In this document: positions 1 through 6,736 of the stretch, piece after piece
How the letters are laid out: every line of letters starts with the position of its first letter
Position numbering within the stretch: position 1 is the stretch's first letter
NCBI GenBank assembly: GCA_947478315.1
Contig: CANJWF010000060.1
Coordinates: 1 to 7,286 of the forward strand
DNA: 7,286 nt
Origin: Sphingobacteriaceae bacterium
GTDB lineage: Bacteria > Bacteroidota > Bacteroidia > Sphingobacteriales > Sphingobacteriaceae
Direction: 5' to 3'
Position numbers and translations under genes: made by a program
Notes under the pieces: generated by a model
Told to the model about the DNA's origin: nothing
Database searches by the model: none
What the model saw: the letters and a program-made list of their open reading frames with translations, nothing else

Positions 1-1207
1 CATCTAAATTATTGACGTAAATAGAAGCCATTTCCGTCATGGGAGGGCCAACTAATTTCTCATTTTGTTTATGACAGGCAGCACAATTCTGTTTGAAGAT
101 TGCTGCACCTTTTGCTAATTCTCCAAGTGATGGGTCAATTTCTAATTCAACAGTTTCTTCAACTGGGTTTTCTCTTACTTCTTTGCTTAGTTTTTGAAAC
201 TCCTTTGTATGAGCTGCAACTAATTTTTGATGTTTTTCCAATGAGTTGTGCCGATACATTTGTCGGCTTCCTCCGTAAAACAGCATAAAGAACAACATTG
301 AAAATATAATACGCCTAAAATGGATATCAATATTTTCTTTCAACCCAGTAATTGTTTGATAGCAATACCATAAAGCATAAGCCAAAAGCAACCCTGCAAT
401 GGCCATAATACCAATTACGCCATAACCTATTCCTTTAGATGGCAGGGTAAACAGAACAACTACACCGAAAAGTATTTGTAAACTAAGTCCGATTGCAGCA
501 ATGGAATAGCCCATTTTTTTGATGCTGTAACGAGTGAAGGATGTGTAAATTTCTTCAATTGGGTATGACTTTCTGTTGTTATACCAAACTATAAAAATTC
601 CAGTAACTGCAATACAAGCTCCTAAAAATTCAAAGTATCTTGGCAACACATTTGGCAATATCAAAGCACTCAAAAAACCTTGAACGATTCCCCATTTCTC
701 AGGAAACATCATCAGATTTACGTTGGTTAGAAAAATCAGAGGAATGAACAAGAAAATAGCAACTGAAAGTGCCATTATTGAAATATGAATTATCTTGTTT
801 TTTTCTAAACTATGCCAAGTGTATTTATGCAAATAGGTAAGTAGGAAAGCAATTGTTACCAACGGAATTATCATTATCCATGCAAATCCTGTCAGTGCAT
901 TGGCTGAATAAAAATAAATGGTGTAAAGTGTGTTGATACTCAACAAAGGAGCAATGCCCAACACAACGGCCAAACTTTTATTTACTGTTATTGTTTTGGC
1001 AATTTCGTGAGCAAAGGTGTCATACTCTTTGTTTTTTAAACCTTTTATTTGAGCCCAAAGGGTTACGATACTACCGCCAACCATTAAGTTTATAAAAATA
1101 ATATGGAGCAAAAAAGAGAAAATAAGTAATGTTACCAATAACCATTCTGGTAATGGTAAGTCAAGTGGTATGTCTTTTGGAACTGGTGTATTTATTTGAA
1201 GCAGCAT
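1..1207 (-). CDS. bd-oxidase-like membrane protein with C-terminal heme c, partial (3' end off window)
   Basis: Seen: reading leftward from an ATG at 1207 the frame stays open for 402 codons to the window edge, so the C-terminus is missing. The protein starts with a short periplasmic-type leader, then about eight hydrophobic segments (roughly residues 22-52, 76-100, 107-126, 140-162, 193-209, 232-256, 262-284, 299-312). A charged linker (320-360) follows, then a cytochrome c domain with CAACH at 375-379 and a likely Met ligand in VGPPM (M390). Helix I contains H35 in LLHIIFINLMVGG, which parallels the LHVFINHG segment of the upstream gene. The segments MMFPEKW (166-172), LPRYFEF (188-194) and SRQMYR (314-319) also have counterparts there, so the two are paralogous. 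Family knowledge: this layout fits the cytochrome bd (CydA) superfamily. The helix III glutamates seen in the upstream gene are absent. Inference: this is the second, possibly non-catalytic subunit of a heterodimer in the cytoplasmic membrane, with heme c outside. Its ATG lies 7 nt after the upstream stop, so translation is probably coupled. Confidence 0.8.
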   Translation of the reverse strand, partial: MLLQINTPVPKDIPLDLPLPEWLLVTLLIFSFLLHIIFINLMVGGSIVTLWAQIKGLKNKEYDTFAHEIAKTITVNKSLAVVLGIAPLLSINTLYTIYFYSANALTGFAWIMIIPLVTIAFLLTYLHKYTWHSLEKNKIIHISIMALSVAIFLFIPLIFLTNVNLMMFPEKWGIVQGFLSALILPNVLPRYFEFLGACIAVTGIFIVWYNNRKSYPIEEIYTSFTRYSIKKMGYSIAAIGLSLQILFGVVVLFTLPSKGIGYGVIGIMAIAGLLLAYALWYCYQTITGLKENIDIHFRRIIFSMLFFMLFYGGSRQMYRHNSLEKHQKLVAAHTKEFQKLSKEVRENPVEETVELEIDPSLGELAKGAAIFKQNCAACHKQNEKLVGPPMTEMASIYVNNLD

Positions 1208-1214
1208 CTTTCGT

Positions 1215-2696
1215 CTATTTTTGAGTTAATTTTTTATCGTTTTCTTTATTAGTTTCCTCTATTTTTTTGGAAACTGCCACAGCACTATTCAAAGGATTGA
1301 TTTGAACACCAGATGTTTGCACACCTTCCAAACTTTCACCTGTTTGTTGCAATTGCTTGATGTAAGCCACCAAGGCATTCAATTCTTTTTTATTGCCTGG
1401 GAAAGGTGGCATAAAAGTTCTGCCATTGTGCATATTAGGAATATATGCAGCCATCGAATTTTCATCTAATGGCTTCCCAAATCCATACATACGTTCAAAT
1501 ACATAAGTGATAGAATTTACGCCTTGTGTAGTATGACAACGACTACAGGTGTTCATAAACACATCACGCCCAGCCTGTATTTTATTTTCGTCTGTAATTT
1601 CTGTTACTGATGTGTAAGTGGCATATTTTAAGATGCCTTCTTTTTTGTAAAGCGGATAATCTTCTTCACGAAGTAAATTAGAATACATGTAGCCTCCAAT
1701 TACATAAGGCTTGCGAATAAATTCTCTAACTCTTTCAAAAATTCCCAAAAAGCCAAATACAAAAAGGCAAGGGACAATAACATAGGTAAAATTAATTTTC
1801 TTTGGTTTGAGAAATGCAAACACTGCTAATATGATTGACAAGGATGCTGCACCAATGATGAAATACTTGAGCAAATTGTAGTATTGTGAAAACTCGATAC
1901 TGCCCACTGCGGTGCTCATGTTATCTTTCATAGCACTTGGCATTACGTTCCAATAATATACTGCTCCAATAATTACCAAGGGAGTCCAAACCATAATCCA
2001 TTTACTGGCATATTTTATGGCTTTGGCTATCATCTCACTTCCTTTCGGTGCAAATATTGTTGTAAGCAACATTCCGAATACACCTGCAACAAGCATGGCT
2101 GTTGGTGTTCTAAATAAAAGTTGTGGAAGGTAAATTGGGTTTGTGAAACCGTTTAATAACGTATGGTTATTGTTCCAATTTCCTGGATCCATCATAAAAC
2201 CAAGTATGGCTACAATAATTGCCATAGTTATCCAAGAAAAAATGGACAAGAACCAACCAAATTTTATGTGTCGAAGTTTTGCTTTTAAAGATGTGTTAGC
2301 ATTTTTCCATGTAAGAAAGTAAATTAGAATTAGAACCACTTCGGTTACAAAAACTACCCATTCAGTGAACCATGCCCAATAGAATACACGAATTAAACTG
2401 CCAATAGAAGCAGGACTGACTAAAGCAACAGAAAACCAAATACCAACACCTGTCATTGCTCCGATGGTGGTGGTAATAATAAACGCAACCTTCATTTTTT
2501 TGTAAATGAGATTGTCCCATTCCAAATCGACAATTTGGTTTTTGCCTCCTTTCTCAACACCTTTTTGTTCTAACCACGTGATATATGGGATGAAACCTAC
2601 TGCCAAACCATGGTTGATGAAAACGTGTAAAATTGCTATAGCCGCTATCAAAAAGCGGTCGTTAAGCCAGTCGAGATGAAACATTGGAAAGTCCAT
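1215..2696 (-). CDS. Heme-c-containing cytochrome bd-superfamily (CydA-like) oxidase subunit
   Basis: Seen: 493 residues with about eight membrane segments, then a cytochrome c domain (about 370-452) with CSRCH at 384-388 and a probable distal Met in TFMPPFPG (M429), and a hydrophilic tail. CydA landmarks can be matched by eye: helix I His (H24, with H29 nearby) in ILHVFINHG; two glutamates in helix III (E112, E119) ending in LTW like the FGW of CydA; GFMMDPGNW (166-174) versus NGWMQNP; NPIYLPQLLFR (186-196) versus NPVAQVKFVH; and EFIRKPYVIG (325-334) versus EYGRQPWAIG. Only about 50 residues separate the helix V and VI regions, where E. coli CydA has a quinol loop of about 150. The counterparts of the heme b558 ligands H186 and M393 are not His/Met here. 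Inference: electrons enter through heme c, not quinol; the terminal acceptor is probably oxygen but is unproven. A CDS for a second paralogous heme-c subunit follows after 7 nt. Function by name is uncertain; superfamily membership is fairly sure. Confidence 0.82.
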   Translation of the reverse strand: MDFPMFHLDWLNDRFLIAAIAILHVFINHGLAVGFIPYITWLEQKGVEKGGKNQIVDLEWDNLIYKKMKVAFIITTTIGAMTGVGIWFSVALVSPASIGSLIRVFYWAWFTEWVVFVTEVVLILIYFLTWKNANTSLKAKLRHIKFGWFLSIFSWITMAIIVAILGFMMDPGNWNNNHTLLNGFTNPIYLPQLLFRTPTAMLVAGVFGMLLTTIFAPKGSEMIAKAIKYASKWIMVWTPLVIIGAVYYWNVMPSAMKDNMSTAVGSIEFSQYYNLLKYFIIGAASLSIILAVFAFLKPKKINFTYVIVPCLFVFGFLGIFERVREFIRKPYVIGGYMYSNLLREEDYPLYKKEGILKYATYTSVTEITDENKIQAGRDVFMNTCSRCHTTQGVNSITYVFERMYGFGKPLDENSMAAYIPNMHNGRTFMPPFPGNKKELNALVAYIKQLQQTGESLEGVQTSGVQINPLNSAVAVSKKIEETNKENDKKLTQK

Positions 2697-2750
2697 AATT
2701 CTATTCTTCTAATTATGGCACAAAGGACTAGTTTAGGGGTGGGAAATCAT

Positions 2751-2796
2751 AAAAACAACAAAGCAGGAAATTTTGATTTTCGTTCCTGCTTTGTTG
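2751..2796 (-). terminator. Rho-independent terminator after the AraC gene
   Basis: A perfect 14-bp inverted repeat (arms 2756-2769 and 2783-2796, arm CAACAAAGCAGGAA) encloses a 13-nt loop. On the minus strand the second arm runs straight into TTTTT (2755-2751), the form of an intrinsic terminator. It lies about 70 nt past the AraC stop and about 55 nt before the start of the bd-like gene. It therefore probably separates the SCO1-AraC unit from the oxidase pair, which then needs its own promoter in 2697-2755 or read-through. I saw no convincing Bacteroidota -33/-7 promoter (TTG / TAnnTTTG) there. Confidence 0.8.
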
Positions 2797-2865
2797 CTTA
2801 AAATGGATTTTTATTTTGAAATTTACGCGTTGCTATTTTGATTTTTACTTATTTAATTTTGATTT

Positions 2866-3729
2866 TCAATTCTGATTTTTTCTAAATTGTTCTGGTGTAG
2901 CTTCCGTTTGCTTTTTAAAGAATGTTACAAAGTAAGAGGTGTTTTCAAAACCTAATTTATCGGCAATTTCGTTTACCGAATAATTTGTATAATGCAATAA
3001 CCGTTGAGCCTCAATTGTAATTCGCTTTCTGATTAAATCACCCGCCGTTTGTCCTGTTTCTTCTTTGCAAATTTTATTCAAATAATTGGGGCTTACGTAC
3101 AATAATTCAGCATAGGCAGAAGGCATTTTTTTTGTTTCAAAATGTTTATCTATCAACTGTTCAAATTCGTGCACCTTTTCTTGTTTTAGGTTTTTAGTTT
3201 TTGTAAACCCTGTTGGATTATATAACCGCTCCAACTCGAAAAGCACAATATTTAGGTATGACCTTAATATTTTTTGTGTCTCTCTCTTCTTTAGGTTGTA
3301 TTCTTCGGAAAAGAGTTTTAGCAAAATATCCCATCTTGCTTTTTGTTCATTTTTTAAGCGGATGTAAGGCTTTGCCTCTCTTTGCAAAAATGAAAACTGA
3401 TACAAGATATTGTTGTTGTATCGTAATGAAAAAAAATCCTCCGTGAAGCAAATTATTTTTCCATTTGCTTTTCGGTTTATGTCTATACTGTTTATGCAAC
3501 GTGGCTTTATGATAATGGCTTTAGACCTGTCTAGTCGTATTCTGTGGTTATCAATTACAATTGCGCCTTCTGCTTCTTCCACAATAATCAAGGTATAGAA
3601 ATCTTGTTTATGGGGAAACTCTAAATTGGGAAATTGTTCTAATAATCCACTTAATTCATTCAACCAAAAATACCTAACACCATCCCCAAACAAACCAATA
3701 TTGCAAACAGCTAATTCTATTGCTTGCAT
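2866..3729 (-). CDS. AraC-family transcriptional regulator
   Basis: Seen: 287 residues. The N-terminal part (about 1-175) is a predicted beta-rich ligand-sensing region in the cupin style of AraC proteins, with residues such as FPHKQDFYTLIIVEEAEG around 38-55. The C-terminal hundred residues form the double helix-turn-helix of AraC/XylS proteins. The first HTH is around 204-226 (YAELLYVSPNYLNKICKEETG), and the second is around 250-275 with the family signature SVNEIADKLGFENTSYFVTFFKK followed by TPEQFR. Length is normal for the family. The ATG at 3729 is the first in frame, and it lies 55 nt after the stop of the Cys-motif gene on the same strand, so the two are probably co-transcribed with SCO1. 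A strong terminator follows. Inference: it may control this cluster or the bd-like genes downstream; the ligand is unknown. Confidence 0.93.
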   Translation of the reverse strand: MQAIELAVCNIGLFGDGVRYFWLNELSGLLEQFPNLEFPHKQDFYTLIIVEEAEGAIVIDNHRIRLDRSKAIIIKPRCINSIDINRKANGKIICFTEDFFSLRYNNNILYQFSFLQREAKPYIRLKNEQKARWDILLKLFSEEYNLKKRETQKILRSYLNIVLFELERLYNPTGFTKTKNLKQEKVHEFEQLIDKHFETKKMPSAYAELLYVSPNYLNKICKEETGQTAGDLIRKRITIEAQRLLHYTNYSVNEIADKLGFENTSYFVTFFKKQTEATPEQFRKNQN

Positions 3730-3784
3730 TAATTATTTTTGTTTTGTGAAAATGAATGAAAATAGTTGTGCAGATTTTATCAGT

Positions 3785-4156
3785 TTAGGCTATTTGAGGC
3801 GGATGAAAAACGGAGAATAAAAATTCAGAAGAAAGAAAATTGTTTTTATGAATAGGAGCATTCGATTCTTCTTCAAATATTTTTTTATCAAAGTCAAAAG
3901 AAATTTTGACCGAGAAAAAAAGTTGAATTTCTTTTTGCTTTAGATTAGGGAAATTTTGTTCTTTTTTTTCGTTTTCTTTTAATTGTTTTGAAAGGTAGCA
4001 TTGCCCTTTACAAATGGGGATAGCGTCAAACCGATTGACGCAAAGGTTTTGAGAAATATATTCACGCTGGACATAAAATAAAGCCATTGTCCAAAGACTG
4101 CTTGTGTTTTGAAGTAAAAAAGTAATCAAGAAAAATATGGCAAATATTCTTTTCAT
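3785..4156 (-). CDS. Small exported protein with C-x9-C-x3-C motif
   Basis: Seen: 123 residues. It begins MKRIFAIFFLITFLLQ, a basic start plus hydrophobic stretch, so a signal peptide or single membrane anchor is likely. The core has LCVNR (38-42), then ICKGQCYLSKQLKE (48-61), placing cysteines at 39, 49 and 53. A Lys/Glu-rich stretch follows, then a less polar tail (FLFSVFHPPQIA). I recognise the pattern 'C-V-N-(~8)-C-K/N-G-x-C-x-L-x-K-x-L' as recurring in small unannotated Bacteroidota proteins, but know no established function. Its start is 20 nt after the SCO1 stop and its end is 55 nt before the AraC start. Inference: three conserved-looking cysteines outside the cytoplasm beside SCO1 suggest metal binding or thiol chemistry. 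No homologous enzyme fold is evident. Confidence 0.75.
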   Translation of the reverse strand: MKRIFAIFFLITFLLQNTSSLWTMALFYVQREYISQNLCVNRFDAIPICKGQCYLSKQLKENEKKEQNFPNLKQKEIQLFFSVKISFDFDKKIFEEESNAPIHKNNFLSSEFLFSVFHPPQIA

Positions 4157-4176
4157 TTCAAGGAGCGAAGGTAATT

Positions 4177-4905
4177 TTAAAACTGCTCATTTAATAGTTT
4201 TTTTATGTCCGATTTGAGTCGTTCGGTTTCTTTTGGTCGTGTTCCATCATATACTCCTCTGATATGCTTATTTTTATCAATAAGCAAAAGTCCTCCACTA
4301 TGAACGTAGCCACCAGGTGCTGTGCTGTCCGAATATGCCGTAGCAAAATAACCATCTTCGGCAAGAGAATAGATGGTCTCTTTATTGCCTGTTACAAAAA
4401 ACCATTTTTTAGTATCCACACCTAAATTATGGGCATAAGCTTTTAATCTTGACATAGTATCATTTTTAGGGTCAATCGTATGAGAAATGAATAAAATGTT
4501 TGGGTTGGTTTTATAGGTTTTGTAAACTTCGGACATTTCTCTTGTCATTTTCGGGCATATAGATGGGCAGGACAGAAAAATAAAATCAGCAATGTAAATT
4601 TTACCGTCAAAGGTTTTATTTGTTATTACCAAGCCGTCTTGATTAATAAATTTAAAAGCAGGAACTACGGGATAAGTTGTGTCATTCTGAGCAATGTTCG
4701 GATTTCCCAAAACAGGTAGCTTATGGGATTGATTTGTGCAACCCTCAACACCAAGGCACACAACAGTCATTATCGCAATATTTCTTACGTTACAAAAACA
4801 ATCAAGCGGTAGCTGAAAGTAAATATGCCATCGAAAAAACAAAAAATGCAGAATGGACCGCAATGAGAGTTGACTTACTCGTTGTTTGCCTGTTATATTG
4901 ATCAT
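4177..4905 (-). CDS. SCO1/SenC family copper/thiol lipoprotein
   Basis: Seen: a thioredoxin-like SCO domain fills about residues 78-240. It contains the metal/thiol motif CPSIC (C113, C117), SHTIDPKND (141-149, the family's S-x-DPxxD region), and the conserved His in GGYVHSGG (H202). Family knowledge: SCO1 proteins hold copper through the two Cys and this His, deliver it to the CuA site of cytochrome oxidase, or act as thiol reductases. The 5' end is odd. A lipobox-like VEGC puts the lipidated Cys at 56, preceded by a typical short hydrophobic run (RNIAIMTVVCLGVEGC). The ATG at 4905 places 40 unusual residues before that signal, whereas an internal ATG at 4770 (M46) leaves only ten residues before the Cys and no basic residue. 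The true start is therefore unresolved. The domain is intact. It probably heads an operon with the Cys-motif protein and the AraC regulator. Confidence 0.88.
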   Translation of the reverse strand: MINITGKQRVSQLSLRSILHFLFFRWHIYFQLPLDCFCNVRNIAIMTVVCLGVEGCTNQSHKLPVLGNPNIAQNDTTYPVVPAFKFINQDGLVITNKTFDGKIYIADFIFLSCPSICPKMTREMSEVYKTYKTNPNILFISHTIDPKNDTMSRLKAYAHNLGVDTKKWFFVTGNKETIYSLAEDGYFATAYSDSTAPGGYVHSGGLLLIDKNKHIRGVYDGTRPKETERLKSDIKKLLNEQF

Positions 4906-5099
4906 TTATATATCTGTTTACACGTGTCATACGATATACTTTTTGCTGTATGTCCTCTATTTAGTTGTTACACTAACTTCTCTTACGTTTACTTCTGAAG
5001 TATAGAAATCCCTTAAGTACATCTATTAAATATTGTTTTTCAGTAATTTACACACTAAAACAATTAGCTTAAGTTATCCTAAAGCATTTTTAAAAAGTG
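4906..5099. other. AT-rich intergenic region between SCO1 and the methyltransferase-like gene
   Basis: No coding sequence is supported in these 194 bp. It should carry the promoter of the SCO1 unit (minus strand) and the 3' end of the preceding minus-strand transcript. Visible structures are an 8-bp palindrome ACACGTGT (4920-4927), an interrupted palindrome TACTTC-T-GAAGTA (4990-5002) that could be an operator, and an imperfect AT-rich inverted repeat at about 5033-5063 that might act as a weak terminator. None is strong enough to assign. It also marks the change from the respiratory cluster to the housekeeping-type genes. Confidence 0.4.
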
Positions 5100-5705
5100 T
5101 TACAAACGTATTTTAAAATGTTCTTTCGCTTGATTTTTTTTCGCAAAAGCCACCCTGCAGTAACAAAAATCTAGCGTAACGGTTATGTTAACATCGGCTT
5201 GTATTTGCTCCCACACAGACTTCGATAAGGCATCTAACCTGCCATTCAAAAAAACGAGTCCATCGTCATTCAACAGCGACAATGAATGCGAGAGCACATT
5301 GCTTGATAATTGATGAGGATAACGGAATAAATCGATCCACAACACATCTGCCTTAATCTCATGTAAAAGAGAATATTGTGTATTTATATGTTGGAATTGT
5401 AGTGCAGGAAATACCCGCATGAAATAATTCTTAAATGCCTTACTTCTGCCTCGCCTAGCGATAAAGTTTACCGATTGATAATTACAATGATTCATTAGGG
5501 CAACGAGTAAACGATTGCAAGCCTTTGCCCGCATTCTTCTGAATAATTCTTGTTTATCAGATGAAGAAAGCGACTGCTCTATCTGTTCTACAGCACCCGC
5601 ATGCTGATACCGACCCATCACCTGATCTATTAGGTGATAAACAAACGGAGAGTGCACCCCGTGTCTTTTCTTGGCACGAAACCAGTGCAGTAGGAGAAGC
5701 AACAT
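5100..5705 (-). CDS. Degenerate methyltransferase-like protein (Bacteroidota 'HGVHSPFVY' family)
   Basis: Seen: about 201 residues from an ATG at 5705 (a TTG at 5711 would add two). It opens with a short Leu run and HWFRAKKRHGVHSPFVYHLID, the N-terminal signature I associate with a Bacteroidota family annotated as SAM-dependent methyltransferases. It ends with VTLDFCYCRVAFAKKNQAKEHFKIRL, which matches that family's end (typically ...LFxxGLVFFRKxQAKEHFxIR). The middle is eroded. Where a glycine-rich SAM-binding motif of the ELGTSLG type is expected there is NFIARRGRSKAF, and the usual acidic motif after the 'xxDDG' strand is replaced by LVFLNGRLDA. The protein is also shorter than the members I know (about 230-270). 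Inference: it probably does not bind SAM normally, yet the frame is intact, so it may be a retained pseudoenzyme. It is divergent from the SirB1-like gene, with about 77 bp between the starts. Confidence 0.7.
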   Translation of the reverse strand: MLLLLLHWFRAKKRHGVHSPFVYHLIDQVMGRYQHAGAVEQIEQSLSSSDKQELFRRMRAKACNRLLVALMNHCNYQSVNFIARRGRSKAFKNYFMRVFPALQFQHINTQYSLLHEIKADVLWIDLFRYPHQLSSNVLSHSLSLLNDDGLVFLNGRLDALSKSVWEQIQADVNITVTLDFCYCRVAFAKKNQAKEHFKIRL

Positions 5706-5782
5706 AAGCAATAAGGATGATGATGGTCGCTAAACTAAACAATTTGTTTTTTATCTTTAGTGCTAGCAAGCAAATTTAAGTC

Positions 5783-6634
5783 ATGAATAACGAGCGCAAA
5801 ATAAGTTCCCTTATACGGCTATTAGACGACCCCGATGAATATGTATATCATCAAATTTCTAATGAATTGATGGATATGGGACACGATGCCATCCCTCCCT
5901 TGGAACGTGCCTGGGACGATGCTAACGACCCTTTACTACAAGAACGCATCGCAGAGGTTGTTCACCAAATTGAGTTTCGTTCTATTCAAGAAGATTTGGC
6001 TTTGTGGAAATTACGAAGTTCTTTTGACCTCATCAAAGGCGTACTAATCATTAATCGCTATGGTTATTCGGATTTAAACGAAGAATTAATTATTAACAAA
6101 ATTGAGGAATTAAAAAGAGTGGTATGGGAACAATTAGAACCGTCTATGACTCCTCTAGAACAAGTACGGTTGTTAAATCATGTTTTTTTTCAAGAATTTG
6201 GTTTCCAAGGCAATGTGGTTAACCATTCTGCCCCCGACAACTCATATCTTAACGTAGTGATTCATCGCAAAAAAGGCAATCAAATTTCTTTAGCCATTCT
6301 GTACATGAGCATTGCTCAACGATTAGATATCCCCATTTACGGCATCAATTTGCCTCAACATTTTGCATTGGCCTACACTAAGGAGCTCGATAGCCAAGAG
6401 GTGTTGTTTTACATTAACCCATTTAGCAGAGGCACTATTTTTAATCGAAACTCTATTGACGAATTTTTGCTTCAACTCGACATTACACCTCAACCCGATT
6501 ATTATGTTCCTTGTAACAACCAAGCGATTTTAAATCGGATTATACGGAATTTAACAAACGGTTATGCCTTGCTAAATGATGTAGACAAGGTAAGAGAACT
6601 AGAAACGTTACGCCAAATTATACAATCTGAATAA
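5783..6634 (+). CDS. SirB1/transglutaminase-like protein with N-terminal HEAT-like segment
   Basis: Seen: 283 residues, no signal peptide, so cytoplasmic. Residues 1-65 form a HEAT-like helical repeat (SLIRLLDDPDEYVYHQISNEL, then IPPLERAWDDANDPLLQERI). The rest matches the SirB1 family with a transglutaminase-like core: FGFQGN (139-144), NSYLN (153-157), RKKGNQISLAILYM (162-175), LPQHFALAY (190-198) and FYINPFSRG (209-217). Family knowledge: in true transglutaminase/protease folds a Cys-His-Asp triad is used. Here the Cys position is Ser (S169), His is H193, and the Asp position is Asn (N212), so classical catalysis is doubtful, as in other members of this family. The biochemical role is not established. 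Start: the first ATG, with an upstream TATCTTTA (5752-5759) resembling the Bacteroidota -7 element, but no good -33 TTG at the right distance. Confidence 0.9.
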   Translation: MNNERKISSLIRLLDDPDEYVYHQISNELMDMGHDAIPPLERAWDDANDPLLQERIAEVVHQIEFRSIQEDLALWKLRSSFDLIKGVLIINRYGYSDLNEELIINKIEELKRVVWEQLEPSMTPLEQVRLLNHVFFQEFGFQGNVVNHSAPDNSYLNVVIHRKKGNQISLAILYMSIAQRLDIPIYGINLPQHFALAYTKELDSQEVLFYINPFSRGTIFNRNSIDEFLLQLDITPQPDYYVPCNNQAILNRIIRNLTNGYALLNDVDKVRELETLRQIIQSE

Positions 6635-6663
6635 AATTGAACCGTCAACACTTCAACAACAAG

Positions 6664-6736
6664 TAAAAATGTTGAACTTCGCGATTTCATTTTGACCCCT
6701 TCAAAACGGAAGGGAAAAATCTTAAAAATGTTGAAC
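6664..6736 (+). repeat. 14-nt direct repeat pair TAAAAATGTTGAAC
   Basis: Identical copies lie at 6664-6677 and 6723-6736, 59 bp apart start to start. Each contains ATG TTG AAC, opening an 8-codon frame (6669-6695, MLNFAISF) and a 4-codon frame (6728-6742, MLNL). The first copy also forms a weak inverted repeat with TTCAACA at 6652-6658. They could be regulator half sites, remnants of a duplication, or chance in AT-rich DNA. Confidence 0.45.

Noticed and set aside
100..288. Plus-strand 62-codon frame
   Set aside because: It lies antisense to the heme-c domain and linker of the bd-like membrane protein, whose minus-strand frame is clearly coding; the Leu/Phe-rich product is a shadow.
2697..2755. 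Promoter for the bd-like pair
   Set aside because: Searched for the Bacteroidota TTG / TAnnTTTG pair on the minus strand; only a poor TAGTCCTTTG-like match with wrong spacing was found.
3213..3820. Three plus-strand frames of 62-77 codons
   Set aside because: All are antisense to the AraC gene or its upstream gap and show no family features.
4920..4927. ACACGTGT palindrome as an operator
   Set aside because: Eight bases, single copy, no recognised regulator site; expected by chance at some frequency.
5033..5063. Imperfect AT-rich inverted repeat as terminator of the methyltransferase-like gene
   Set aside because: The stem is bulged and AT-only for the most part, with no clean U-run on the minus strand.
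5557..5769. Minus-strand 70-codon frame with a hydrophobic start
   Set aside because: It overlaps the methyltransferase-like gene in another frame; the HGVHSPFVY frame has the family signatures, so this one is a shadow.
6323..6523. Minus-strand 66-codon frame
   Set aside because: Antisense to the conserved core of the SirB1-like gene.
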